A stretch of DNA of 64,000 nt from the NCBI GenBank assembly GCA_020628165.1, contig JAHDFM010000003.1:107223-171222 (forward strand), read 5' to 3'. A program made the translations under genes and the position numbers. Source of the stretch: Bdellovibrionales bacterium (lineage in GTDB: Bacteria > Bdellovibrionota > Bdellovibrionia > Bdellovibrionales > UBA1609). Of this stretch, positions 35,872 through 45,287 are shown in pieces. Under the pieces are notes generated by a model. That model did not search any database. It saw only the letters and a list, made by a program, of their open reading frames with translations, and was not told the DNA's origin. The first letter of the stretch is position 1. Every line of letters starts with the position of its first letter.

Positions 35872-38800
35872 TTAGTTGTTAATCTTTTTTTCTAGGTTTT
35901 CTAGGCGCTTTAGTAATGTTTTGTTGAATTCTAGTTGTTTGTTGTATTTTTCTGTTAAGTTTTTGTTTTGATTTTCTAAATTTTTTATTTTTTCTGTTTG
36001 TGTTTTTTCTTTTTCGTTTAGTTTTGCTACTTTTCGGTTGAGGTCGTTTATGTTTTGGTCTGTGGTTTCACTCCAGTTTTGTAGCTTTTTGATGCTTTCT
36101 TGGTTTTTTGTCATTTTTTTGTTGAGTTCTTCGAAGTTGATTTCGCAGTAGTTTTTATTTTCTTCTATTAATGTGTGTAGATCTTGAACGGCATTCACAG
36201 TCGCCCAATGAATGGGGTCAACGTTGAGCTCTAAGTAGCCATCTTCACGTGCGAAAACAGCCTCTGGTATGTGCTCTTCGACTTGTTGGGCGATAAAGCC
36301 TGCAATTTTTTTATCGTGTGGCAAACCTAACTCGTTGTCTTTTTTATAATTAAACCAAATGGTTTTAAGAGATAAAATTTCTTTCAGGCCGTATTGAAAA
36401 TTGCCTTGAATGTCTTTTAAACGGCGGTCAGACGTGTTGGTCCAAGCGGTACCTGTAGATAAACCGGCTGTTCCCACAACATGAAGACGGTGACCTGGGT
36501 TGGTGATTCCTATGCCGACATCACCATCTTGTTTGATTGTCATTTTTTGTGAATAAAGGCCAGAACCATCGTTGGTGGTAAAGAACTGGAGCTCTGCAGG
36601 CACATCTGCTGAACCTGTGGTGCCATCCATTGCCGCTCGAATTCCTGCAACAGATCTAAAGCTAGAACCATCGTAAGCTCTAAAGCGAAGCATACCAATG
36701 TGATCATTGTCTTCCACTTTGAGAGGGCTGGCTTCGGTTCCTCTAGCTTTGTACATTTGCAAATCAGCTTTTGTTGCTGAGCCATCATTATAAACAACAG
36801 CAGAAATATCGTTACGTGAATCTTCAGAGGTGAATTCAACTATTGAACCAGAACTGTCAGCCTCTTGCCCTGATCCCAGTAGGAGTTTGCCTGAATTAGT
36901 AATGCGCATTCTTTCAAGGGCATAAGCTGCACCATCAGGAGTTGTACCAAAAGCTATGCGAGTTGGCATGTCTTCGTCGCTTGTGACACCGTCAACGATG
37001 AATTGAACGTAAGCATGACCGGCGCCATTAAAAGCGTAACTGTCGCCATCCCAACCTTGAGCGCGAATGTTTCCTAGCTTCCAACCATCTTGAGTGATGC
37101 CTGCAGATGGTTTACGTCTAAAATCGTAATCGGGTCCGGCAGATCCCGACGTCGATGTTGAGACATGATCGACGTCAACACCGTCACCACTAATAGTCAA
37201 TAAGTGAGCAGTGTCTTCCGGGGCATCGGTGCCCATTAAGATTTGACCATTGTTCTGAATGATCATGTCTGTGTTGGTCGCTGAATTACCGGTGGCAAAC
37301 TCAATATTACCAGCACCATTATCATCTATGTCACCGTTGAAGTATAAGTTTTCATAACTGTCATCAATGAGTGCGCCCATCATTCCCGATTTATTAGTGC
37401 CATTGCGTTGAAAGACAAAACCCGCAGTATCACCCGAAGACGGTGTGCCCGTAGAGTCAATGAAGACATCCGCTGCATTTCCTGAAACTTTAAAGTCACC
37501 GCCATCGACATGAAGTTTTGTATCCGGTGAACTAATACCAATGCCAACATCACCATTTTGAATTAAAAAGTCGCCATAACTTTTGGTTGCACTTTTATTC
37601 CAGTTCCAACTGATGTCATTTGATGGGGTGATTCTCATGTAGTCTACAAAATCAGTTTGCGAAGAATCACGTCTGCGTAGCGCTAAATATGAATCTCCTA
37701 AGTTAGCTCCGTTGGTATCTTTTATCATAAGTAGTGAGAAGAATTCATCACTAGCGGTGTTGTCTTGTCTAAAACCAATTCCGGCAGCGGCATACTGAGT
37801 TGCACTGTCGGAACTGATCCACATGTCAGCAGTGCCTGAGGCGTTATGAATATTAAATCGTCCCCAAGGTCCTGTTGTACCAACACCAATGTCTCCATCG
37901 TCTTCAATGGTCATTCTTGTTGTGTTGTTCGTTTTGAAGTTGAAATCAGCACTAGCTGCTAAGTTAAGCTCTGCACTCAAATCATTAAACTGAGTTAAAG
38001 ATAAATAATCTGTTCCTGAAAAGTCTCCGTTGGATGCGTCTAGGTACAATCTTGCAGCTCCAGTGCCGGTAGCACTGGCTCCCATGATAGCCGTTCCTGA
38101 GCCTGTTCTATTCACATGGAAGTCTGTAATTGGATTTGAAATGTTTAAACCAAGGTCTCCCGATGGTTCTAAAATCATCTTTGTACTTCCGTTGGTTTCA
38201 AAATTTACATTAAAATTGTCATTGGTACCGATGGTGATCGCAGCGCCTTCTGTATTGCCACCATTTAAAATATCTCCGGGGGCTCCTGACATAGCCCCTA
38301 AGTAACCCCACTGGGCGGCACTGATTGTAGTAGCACCAATGTTTTCTAATTGATTCATTTCGGTATTTGTTAATGAACTATCGCCTAACATTGTCCATTG
38401 TGATGCAGAGATCGTAGTTGCTCCAATGTTTTCTAATTGGTCCACTTCAGACGAGTCTAATGTTTGCAAGCCTGGGTCTGTTTCAGCGGTGAGGGGAGCT
38501 CCACTCATTGCACCTAAGTAACCCCACTGAGTCGCACTGACTGTCGTTGCACCAATGTTTTCTAGTTGATCAATTTCAGCAGACGTTAAGTCAGAAGTGT
38601 GTACATTCACATTGCTAGAGGCGGTCAATCGCCCTTGAGCATCAACTGTAAAAGTGGGCACTTGTGTTGCCGAACCATACGACCCTGCAGTGACAGCGGT
38701 GTCTGCTAAGTTTAAAGTCACGCCACCACTGAGGCCACCACCAGACAGGCCTGTGCCTGCGGTCACTCCCGTGATGTCACCAGAGCCCGTTCCCGTTCCA

Positions 38801-41800
38801 AAGGCTTGCCAGCCAGTCGCCGTGCCGTCACAGAACTCAACACTGCCTGCATTGTAGCGGATCATACCCGCAGGGCTTGAAGCATTACAGACCTCTGCAC
38901 CGTTACCGATTTTTAAAGTTCCGTTGATATCGAGTTTTGTTTCAGGAGTTGTGTCGCCAATGCCAACGTCTCCTGCGAAGTAGTTGGTGTCATCGGTGCC
39001 AGCTTGGTAAAGTCCCCATTGGTTAGTACCAGAACCATTGGCAATATAGACACCGTATGAGTTAGTTATTGTTCCTGAAGCTTGGTTTGATCGGAAGTAG
39101 CCGCCATAAGCATTGGTAGTTGTTGCGCCAGCGTTGCTGTTGGACGCTTGGCCAAAAACACCAGTCATATTTGTGACTGAACCCGTTGAATTGTTAGATG
39201 CATGTGAATTGATACCACGAAGGTTAGATACTGTACCTGTACCGTTGTGACGAGCAAAAGCATATGCTCCCATGCCTGTTGTTAAGTTCCCAGAGCCTGA
39301 CACATCACCAAGTAGATAAGCCCCACCAAGAGCTGTTCCTGATTCTGTTCCAACCTTTTCAGCATAGTTGTAAGCTGAGTAAATAGAACCACTCGCTGCT
39401 GCCGATGGGTTATGGTTAATACCTGTACGTTGTGCATATTGATTGCCTGCAGTGATTGTAGTTTCAGGAGCGAGAACACGGAAGGTAGATGTTCCAACAT
39501 TGGTTGTTCCAATTAATACTTCTCCATTATTAGTCACTCTCATGTGTTCGGTGGCTGCGTCTGTGTCATCGCCCGATGAAAATATTATAGAGCCAGTTGC
39601 ATTGCCGTCAGCATCTGAAGATAAATATAAATTGCTTTCTGCTGCCAGTATTCCTTGCGAATCAAACAATATGTCAGAGCCCGTGCCAACATTTCCATCA
39701 CCCTGATCAAAGTAAATGTTGTTTTTAATGTTTAAAGCACTATTGGGTGTTGGGTTGCCTATACCTACGTTACCAGCGTTATCAATAGTCATGCGAGTGG
39801 AATCATTGGTCTCAAAATTGAGGTCAAAGTTATCGTTGGTACCAATAGTGACATCGGCACCTTCTGTGTTACCACCATCTAAAATGTCGCCGGGAGCTTC
39901 AGTCATAGCACCTAAGTAGCCCCACTGGGCAGAACTGATTGTTGTCGCTCCGATATTTTCCAACTGATTCATTTCAGCATTATCAAGGGTGCTATTTGCA
40001 AGCATGTTCCATTGAGAAGCTCCAATTGTATTTGAATTTATATTTTCTAATTGATTAATTTCAGCAGACGTTAAGTCAGAAGTGTGTACATTCACATTGC
40101 TAGAGGCAGTCAATCGCCCTTGAGCATCAACAGTAAAAGTGGGCACTTGCGTTGCCGAACCATACGACCCAGCAGTCACGGCAGTGTCTGCTAAGTTTAA
40201 AGTCACGCCACCACTGAGGCCACCACCAGACAGGCCTGTGCCTGCGGTCACTCCCGTGATGTCACCAGAGCCCGTTCCCGTTCCAAAGGCTTGCCAGCCA
40301 GTCGCCGTGCCGTCACAGAACTCAACACTGCCTGCATTGTAGCGGATCATACCCGCAGGGCTTGAAGCATTACAGACCTCTGCACCGTTACCGATTTTTA
40401 AAGTTCCGTTGATATCGAGTTTTGTTTCAGGAGTTGTGTCGCCAATGCCAACATCGCCTGCAAAGTAGTTGGTGTCATCATTGCCAGCTTGATAAAGTCC
40501 CCACTGGTTTGTACCTTCAACATCGCTGATTAAAACCCCTGTAGCATTAGTTATAGTTCCTGAAACTTCATTGATAATCACTCTTAGTCCGTAAGCATTT
40601 GTGATTGTACTGCCAGATGAATTTGAATCTATAACAGCGTAAACTCCGTCAGCATTGGTAATAGTTCCTGAAGCTGAGGATTGGTTTCTGACTCTTGAGT
40701 AAAGTCCACGAGCGTTTGTGATGTTACCCGTTCCTGTGTTTCTTGAATAACCATAAACGCCAGTGTTGGTTGTGACATCACCGCTGCCACTATTTGTGCT
40801 AAGTGCGTAGTTGCCAAAGTTGCCAGTAACATTGAAGCTGCCAAGTTTTGTATTACTTGCAAATGAACTGTAGACAGAGGCTGTTGAGTTGGCTGAAGGG
40901 TTGTTTGTTGTTGTATTTCTTTGATTGTAAAAAGCACCACTGGCTAAATCCACTGTGCCAGAATTGACCTCAAGTGGGAAAGCTGGTGCCGTTGTTCCTA
41001 TACCGATATCTCCGTCGTTATCTATTGTCATTCGAGTGGAACCATTGGTTTCAAGATTTAGGTCAAAGTTATCATTGGTGCCGATGGTAACATTGGCACC
41101 TTCTGTATTTCCACCATCTAAAATGTCACCACTACCAGTGCCCAGAGTTTGCCAAGAAGAGCCATTACAAAACTGCATATTGCCACTGTCGTAACGGAAC
41201 ATACCTGCATCACCAGCCGTAGAACAAGTTTCGCCGCCATTTCCTAGCTTTAATGTTCCAGTAATTTCTAAACTGGTGTCTGGGTCAGCCATGCCTATGC
41301 CAATACGACCGATATTAGTTAGAACAAGTGCATTGTCAGTGGTCGAACCAGGAGTTGCTCCAGCACTGAACTTTAAATAGTTTCCATCCGACATATCACT
41401 TGTTAACCAAAATCTTGTTTGAGTATTAGATTGAATTGCTAAGCCAGCATCTGTGCTAGAGTTTGTACTAAAGTATCCAAAACCATTTAAAACATGGAAT
41501 TTTTGTTGTGGAGAAGTTGTTCCAATACCAACATCACCATCATCTTCTATAGTCATTCGAGTTGTGCCGTTACTTTCTAAATTAAAATCAAAGTTATCAT
41601 TGGTACCAATTGTTATTGCTGCACCGTTGGTGTTACCACCATCATTGATATCACCCGCGCCTAAGCCACCTGTGAGTTGTGTGATGGTGACTTCACGCAA
41701 GGCTCCGGCTGAGTTGTCATAAACTAAAATTGAGTCAGCGCTATCAGGGCTTGCACCTAAATCGGTGGTGCCAGCAATGTCTACGCTGAGGTTTCTGTTG

Positions 41801-44073
41801 GTTGTTAAATTTCCACCTCCAGTTAAACCGCTGTCAGCTGCCGTAGCTATGGTTCTGGTTTCAGGAACAAAACCATTGTCAGAAACAAAACTATCCACTT
41901 CACTTTCACTGAGAACTAATTGTGTTCTTGTGACTTCTCTCAAGGCAGTTCCTGAGGCATCATATAATAATAATGTATCAGCTCCAGCAGCCGCAGCTCC
42001 TAGATCTGTCACTCCAGGGATATTAACAGTCAATGTTCTGCTTGAGGTGATGTCACCACCGCCTGTCAAACCACCTGTTGCCGGTGTTAGTAGACTTACG
42101 CTAGAGTGATCAATGTGTTCGTTAGCAACAAACCCTGCAAGGTCGTCATGGTTGAGCGCGGCTTCAACACTGTTCACATTTAAGTCAGCTCCAGTGATAG
42201 TGCCGTCGGCAATTTTTCCATTGGTGACAGCGTCGTTAGCTAGTTTTGCTGTTGTGATACCTAAGTCTTTCACGCGAACAATGTCGGCGACAATTTCAAT
42301 GGTAGCATCATCAACGTTAACATCGATAGTTGGCGAACCACTGGTTCCACCACCAGAGAGGCCATTACCAGCTGTGATGCCTTCGATGTCACCGCTGTCG
42401 GCAACACAACTCCAAGTGTAAGTGGGGCCAGCGCTCATTTGTAGTTTTTGACTAGCAGTACAGTTGGGAATGGTTCCAATATCAACGGCACTTCCGGCCG
42501 TGTTACCAAGAGCAGCCACTGTTAAAGAGGAACCTACATTCGTCCAAATTTTTAATTGATTATCACTGGTGTTGTACCACAAGCTGCCAACATCTCCAGC
42601 GCCAAGGGTGCCTTCAAAAGCTGTTTCTTGTATACTGTTAAAACCACCCAACCTTAAAACATGTTGATCGGTCATAGTGATGTGACCTGCATTGGTGATA
42701 AATTGATTGTTAAGGTCTAAGTGATCGGCGCCTGGGGTACCGCTAAAGTTCATCGACTCCACATTGGTGATGTCATTGGTGTCCATGTTAATGTCGCCAG
42801 TCATCGTTCCGCCAGCGAGAGGAAGTTTGTCGTCAGCTTCTGATTTTAAATCAATCGCTTGGGTTCCGTCCCAGTATTTAAATGTATTGTCAGTTGAGTT
42901 GTACCAAACCTTACCGGCATCAAGAGCACCAAGAGTTCCTGTGTAAGTTGTTTCTTGAGCGTTCGTGAAGCTACCAAGGTGCACTGACCGTTCCGGCATC
43001 ACTGTGACAAACCCGAGTTCAATTAAGTTGCTGTCATTGAAGTCGGCTTGTCCACTGCCTGCCAAGCTCAAGTTGTTGATGTCTGAGATGTCTCCCACGT
43101 TGATAATATCGTTGTCATTCATATCAATATCTGGATTGCTCACACCTGACATAACAATGTTTCCTGTCATGGTGCCACCGGCTAAAGGAAGTTTGGTTGA
43201 GTCTCCAGGGTTTGGCTCTGCGATGAAAGTTTGGCTGGCTTCATCCCAGGCAAGAACATAGTCTTCACCAGCAGACCCCGTGAGCCCAGCAAGACTTGTT
43301 GGATCTAAAATCTTTCCACCAAGGTGACCATCGCTATAATCTCTGTTCACTGCTGAGTCGCCTGTGGCTGGAGTATCATTCACCAAAATGTCCTGGCCAC
43401 CACTACTCATGTCGAGCGTTCCACCAGTGACAGGTAAGTCGACCGACTTTGCATAGGCGGTGTGAGTCCCGTCGATGGCATCAATGAGCAAAGGGTAATT
43501 GGTGGTTGTAAAAATGGCGTCAATGTTGCCTTGGTTGAGAACCTGTGTGCCACCACTGTTCACTTGAATGAGGTCGTCTTTGCCTAAACCTTCTAGGCGG
43601 GACGCGTATGTAGCATAAGGAGCTGCGTGAATGTCTGAGTAAGGTGTGATTGTAACTGGTCCGGTACTTCCAACGTAATCAAAACTCACGCGAAGTTTAC
43701 GCCCGTGACCGGTGAGTGGAGTGTAAGTGGTTCCAATAGCACATGTGAGAGTTGATTTAGCCGAGCTGTTGTCGATGGCACCCATCACACCTAGGCCGGG
43801 GTCACCAGCAGACACAGAGCCTTGTCCGATGTTGAAGTTGAATAAGCCTTGTGTGCCGGTCATGTCGATGAGGTGAGTTTCTTCGTAAAGAACACACTCT
43901 TCAGCACCTGGAGAAATCACTTGCACTGTGAAAGTGACGTTGGGTCTTTCAAGCGGAAGTGTACTTGGTTCAATGATACGGCCGTGATAGGTCAATAGGC
44001 TTGGCGCTAATACAGCATAAGCCGGAAAAGAAACGAAAAGAAAAAACGTACAGACTATTAACCTAAAAAGCAT
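35872..44073 (-). CDS. Giant S74-chaperone fibre/adhesin 2 (2733 aa)
   Basis: Paralogue of the protein at 6365-13339. Signal peptide 1-20 (ends PAYA), then the same head APSLLTYHGRIIEPST and roughly 500 N-terminal residues that align almost without gaps. The shaft is longer: repeated DGDIGIGTT modules, three Cys-pair modules (GAEVCNASSPAGMIRYN and relatives), DQLENIG repeats, and segments rich in SGTITNAYGVY/NGSGTNQWGLY. The C-terminus has the S74 chaperone SDRRLKD (Ser2548, Lys2553) and IAGFIAQQVEEHIPEAV, then a coiled coil longer than in gene 1. The last 220 nt have T-rich codon use unlike the rest. An internal 436-bp segment is present twice, 1485 bp apart. Likely surface fibre; prey or surface binding is inference. 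Confidence 0.9.
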   Translation of the reverse strand: MLFRLIVCTFFLFVSFPAYAVLAPSLLTYHGRIIEPSTLPLERPNVTFTVQVISPGAEECVLYEETHLIDMTGTQGLFNFNIGQGSVSAGDPGLGVMGAIDNSSAKSTLTCAIGTTYTPLTGHGRKLRVSFDYVGSTGPVTITPYSDIHAAPYATYASRLEGLGKDDLIQVNSGGTQVLNQGNIDAIFTTTNYPLLIDAIDGTHTAYAKSVDLPVTGGTLDMSSGGQDILVNDTPATGDSAVNRDYSDGHLGGKILDPTSLAGLTGSAGEDYVLAWDEASQTFIAEPNPGDSTKLPLAGGTMTGNIVMSGVSNPDIDMNDNDIINVGDISDINNLSLAGSGQADFNDSNLIELGFVTVMPERSVHLGSFTNAQETTYTGTLGALDAGKVWYNSTDNTFKYWDGTQAIDLKSEADDKLPLAGGTMTGDINMDTNDITNVESMNFSGTPGADHLDLNNQFITNAGHITMTDQHVLRLGGFNSIQETAFEGTLGAGDVGSLWYNTSDNQLKIWTNVGSSLTVAALGNTAGSAVDIGTIPNCTASQKLQMSAGPTYTWSCVADSGDIEGITAGNGLSGGGTSGSPTIDVNVDDATIEIVADIVRVKDLGITTAKLANDAVTNGKIADGTITGADLNVNSVEAALNHDDLAGFVANEHIDHSSVSLLTPATGGLTGGGDITSSRTLTVNIPGVTDLGAAAAGADTLLLYDASGTALREVTRTQLVLSESEVDSFVSDNGFVPETRTIATAADSGLTGGGNLTTNRNLSVDIAGTTDLGASPDSADSILVYDNSAGALREVTITQLTGGLGAGDINDGGNTNGAAITIGTNDNFDFNLESNGTTRMTIEDDGDVGIGTTSPQQKFHVLNGFGYFSTNSSTDAGLAIQSNTQTRFWLTSDMSDGNYLKFSAGATPGSTTDNALVLTNIGRIGIGMADPDTSLEITGTLKLGNGGETCSTAGDAGMFRYDSGNMQFCNGSSWQTLGTGSGDILDGGNTEGANVTIGTNDNFDLNLETNGSTRMTIDNDGDIGIGTTAPAFPLEVNSGTVDLASGAFYNQRNTTTNNPSANSTASVYSSFASNTKLGSFNVTGNFGNYALSTNSGSGDVTTNTGVYGYSRNTGTGNITNARGLYSRVRNQSSASGTITNADGVYAVIDSNSSGSTITNAYGLRVIINEVSGTITNATGVLISDVEGTNQWGLYQAGNDDTNYFAGDVGIGDTTPETKLDINGTLKIGNGAEVCNASSPAGMIRYNAGSVEFCDGTATGWQAFGTGTGSGDITGVTAGTGLSGGGLSGGVTLNLADTAVTAGSYGSATQVPTFTVDAQGRLTASSNVNVHTSDLTSAEINQLENINSNTIGASQWNMLANSTLDNAEMNQLENIGATTISSAQWGYLGAMTEAPGDILDGGNTEGADVTIGTNDNFDLNFETNDSTRMTIDNAGNVGIGNPTPNSALNIKNNIYFDQGDGNVGTGSDILFDSQGILAAESNLYLSSDADGNATGSIIFSSGDDTDAATEHMRVTNNGEVLIGTTNVGTSTFRVLAPETTITAGNQYAQRTGINHNPSAAASGSIYSAYNYAEKVGTESGTALGGAYLLGDVSGSGNLTTGMGAYAFARHNGTGTVSNLRGINSHASNNSTGSVTNMTGVFGQASNSNAGATTTNAYGGYFRSNQASGTITNSYGVYIANGSGTNQWGLYQAGTDDTNYFAGDVGIGDTTPETKLDINGTLKIGNGAEVCNASSPAGMIRYNAGSVEFCDGTATGWQAFGTGTGSGDITGVTAGTGLSGGGLSGGVTLNLADTAVTAGSYGSATQVPTFTVDAQGRLTASSNVNVHTSDLTSAEIDQLENIGATTVSATQWGYLGAMSGAPLTAETDPGLQTLDSSEVDQLENIGATTISASQWTMLGDSSLTNTEMNQLENIGATTISAAQWGYLGAMSGAPGDILNGGNTEGAAITIGTNDNFNVNFETNGSTKMILEPSGDLGLNISNPITDFHVNRTGSGTAIMGASATGTGAARLYLDASNGDFSGTDYLSLTQFNDLSAELNLAASADFNFKTNNTTRMTIEDDGDIGVGTTGPWGRFNIHNASGTADMWISSDSATQYAAAGIGFRQDNTASDEFFSLLMIKDTNGANLGDSYLALRRRDSSQTDFVDYMRITPSNDISWNWNKSATKSYGDFLIQNGDVGIGISSPDTKLHVDGGDFKVSGNAADVFIDSTGTPSSGDTAGFVFQRNGTNKSGMMGALIDDSYENLYFNGDIDDNGAGNIEFATGNSATNTDMIIQNNGQILMGTDAPEDTAHLLTISGDGVDVDHVSTSTSGSAGPDYDFRRKPSAGITQDGWKLGNIRAQGWDGDSYAFNGAGHAYVQFIVDGVTSDEDMPTRIAFGTTPDGAAYALERMRITNSGKLLLGSGQEADSSGSIVEFTSEDSRNDISAVVYNDGSATKADLQMYKARGTEASPLKVEDNDHIGMLRFRAYDGSSFRSVAGIRAAMDGTTGSADVPAELQFFTTNDGSGLYSQKMTIKQDGDVGIGITNPGHRLHVVGTAGLSTGTAWTNTSDRRLKDIQGNFQYGLKEILSLKTIWFNYKKDNELGLPHDKKIAGFIAQQVEEHIPEAVFAREDGYLELNVDPIHWATVNAVQDLHTLIEENKNYCEINFEELNKKMTKNQESIKKLQNWSETTDQNINDLNRKVAKLNEKEKTQTEKIKNLENQNKNLTEKYNKQLEFNKTLLKRLENLEKKINN
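38579..39014 (-). repeat. Intragenic direct repeat, downstream copy
   Basis: Nearly identical to 40064-40499 (offset exactly 1485 bp, 495 codons). The core 38699-38967 matches 40184-40452 over 269 bp with no difference that I can find, while the flanks carry only scattered changes. It encodes the NASSPAGMIRYNAGSVEFCD module and the stretch after it. Confidence 0.9.
40064..40499 (-). repeat. Intragenic direct repeat, upstream copy
   Basis: Partner of 38579-39014. Being identical at silent positions over the 269-bp core, the pair points to a recent duplication or gene conversion within the fibre gene. Unequal exchange between them would remove or add 495 codons in frame. Confidence 0.9.
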
Positions 44074-44082
44074 GGTAATAAC

Positions 44083-44109
44083 TATTCGGTAAGTCCAGGA
44101 TATACTTTA
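44083..44109 (-). promoter_or_regulatory. Sigma-28 (FliA)-like promoter of fibre gene 2
   Basis: On the minus strand, TAAAGTAT (44109-44102), an 11-nt spacer containing CTGGAC, and ACCGAATA (44090-44083), ending 9 nt before the ATG at 44073. The -35 matches the FliA consensus TAAAGTTT at 7 of 8 positions. Spacer length, CTGGAC and distance to the ATG are the same as for fibre gene 1. No Shine-Dalgarno sequence is visible. Confidence 0.6.
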
Positions 44110-44359
44110 CCTTAGGTCCAGGATTGAGACAAAAATATGGCTGTAAAAGATGTAAAAATCAAATTTCTCAAGTGGTTTAGTTGATAGAATGTGCCTCAAC
44201 TTGGTGCATTGTTTGTGTTTTAAACTGATATCAATGCTATTTTTTTCAAAAAACCTGTTACATCACACTGAAATCTGTCTAACCCATGCAGAACTGCTAT
44301 GCGTTTACAAAAATTAATGTAACTGATTAAAAATAAAGTCTTTATTAGGGGGAGAAGTT

Positions 44360-44914
44360 ATGAAATTTTTAATTTATATATTTTCTATTTTTTTTGCATT
44401 AAACGCATCTGTTTTTGCTGGAAACATTTTTGTTGATATCGAAAAACCAATGGCAAAATCTATGCTCAAAGCTGTTGAACAATTCAAGCAGTTTAACACA
44501 GTTGTAGAGACGGATTATTCTTATTTGCATGCCGATATGCTCAATTACAAAGTTCGCGAAGGGGGCACTGTCGCCAAAGCTCTCAGGCATTACATTTGGA
44601 AGACTCTTTCAGGAACGCATTCAACTCCAGATGAGGTCATTTCAAAAGCTATTTCTAAAGACGAATTAGAAAGTAAACTCAATGCCATTTATGACTACCC
44701 CGTCCATTTTGAAAACGGAGAGGTGAGCAAAGAAGAATTTGATATTGAAAAACAAAAGTTCGTTAAAACAATATTGGCCATGAAAAAATATGTAACCATT
44801 CAATTTTACTATTTATCATACGGAAACGAATACGGTGGTTGCAACGCCGTAACAGCTGTCGACGATTACTACAAAGAGTTTGTAAACTTTAATTTCTGTC
44901 AGTATCAAGATTAA
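44360..44914 (+). CDS. Secreted protein, unknown
   Basis: 184 aa with a signal peptide (MKFLIYIFSIFFALNASVFA) and GGGGAG 7 nt before the ATG. The mature protein is mostly helical by eye, charged, with two cysteines near the end (GGCNAV and NFCQY) that may pair. No recognised family. It stands 286 bp from the divergent fibre gene 2 and 373 bp before a lipoprotein cluster. Confidence 0.65.
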   Translation: MKFLIYIFSIFFALNASVFAGNIFVDIEKPMAKSMLKAVEQFKQFNTVVETDYSYLHADMLNYKVREGGTVAKALRHYIWKTLSGTHSTPDEVISKAISKDELESKLNAIYDYPVHFENGEVSKEEFDIEKQKFVKTILAMKKYVTIQFYYLSYGNEYGGCNAVTAVDDYYKEFVNFNFCQYQD

Positions 44915-44964
44915 AGCCTCAATAGGTTCCAGGGCCTATACTCGAAATTCTAAATTTTGCGATC

Positions 44965-45012
44965 GGTCCTTTGCTACGCTCAGTATGACATTGCTGCGCT
45001 CGGAATGATCAC
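44965..45012. repeat. Dispersed GTCATCCTGAGC-type repeat, degenerate
   Basis: GGTCCTTTGCTACGCTCAG then TATGACA (44965-44990) is the reverse-complement form of the element with two or three changes. TTGCTGCGCTCGGAATGATC (44991-45010) is a second partial copy in the same direction. It occupies the first part of the 373-bp gap after the gene ending at 44914. Confidence 0.65.
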
Positions 45013-45111
45013 TAAATCTCTCAGAATGATTTTGTTATGCTCATGTCGTTGAACAGGTGTTTCATTTTGAGACACACTTTCTTTAGTCACTTCACACCAC
45101 GAATAACAATT

Positions 45112-45136
45112 TTTGGCAATTTTTGCCAAATTGACA
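45112..45136 (+). promoter_or_regulatory. Inverted repeat abutting a TTGACA box
   Basis: TTTGGCAA (45112-45119), TTT, TTGCCAAA (45123-45130) is a perfect operator-like palindrome touching TTGACA (45131-45136). The matching -10 is weak (TCTTAA, 45155-45160). It would serve the lipoprotein gene at 45288. Confidence 0.45.
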
Positions 45137-45200
45137 TTTGGCATAGCTGTCTCATCTTAAAACAAATCAAAAATTTCTAAGCCATTCTAATATTTTACCC

Positions 45201-45220
45201 CGTGCCAACTAGTCGGCACG
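45201..45220. promoter_or_regulatory. 20-bp near-palindrome upstream of lipoprotein cluster
   Basis: CGTGCC-AACTAGTC-GGCACG, symmetric apart from one position per half-site. In the expected 5' untranslated region of the gene at 45288, it could be an operator or an mRNA hairpin. Confidence 0.4.
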
Positions 45221-45287
45221 ATCTTAGCTTTATAAGTGAGTAAATAAGGGGATCGAAACCAAAGGGTTTTGAAAACTAGGGGGAAAT

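Noticed and set aside
41765..42421. Val/Pro/Ser-rich ORFs opposite the fibre genes (also 8281-8664, 10504-10986, 38030-40342)
   Set aside because: They are antisense shadows of the Thr/Gly/Asp-rich fibre coding sequence, lacking ribosome sites and recognisable domains.
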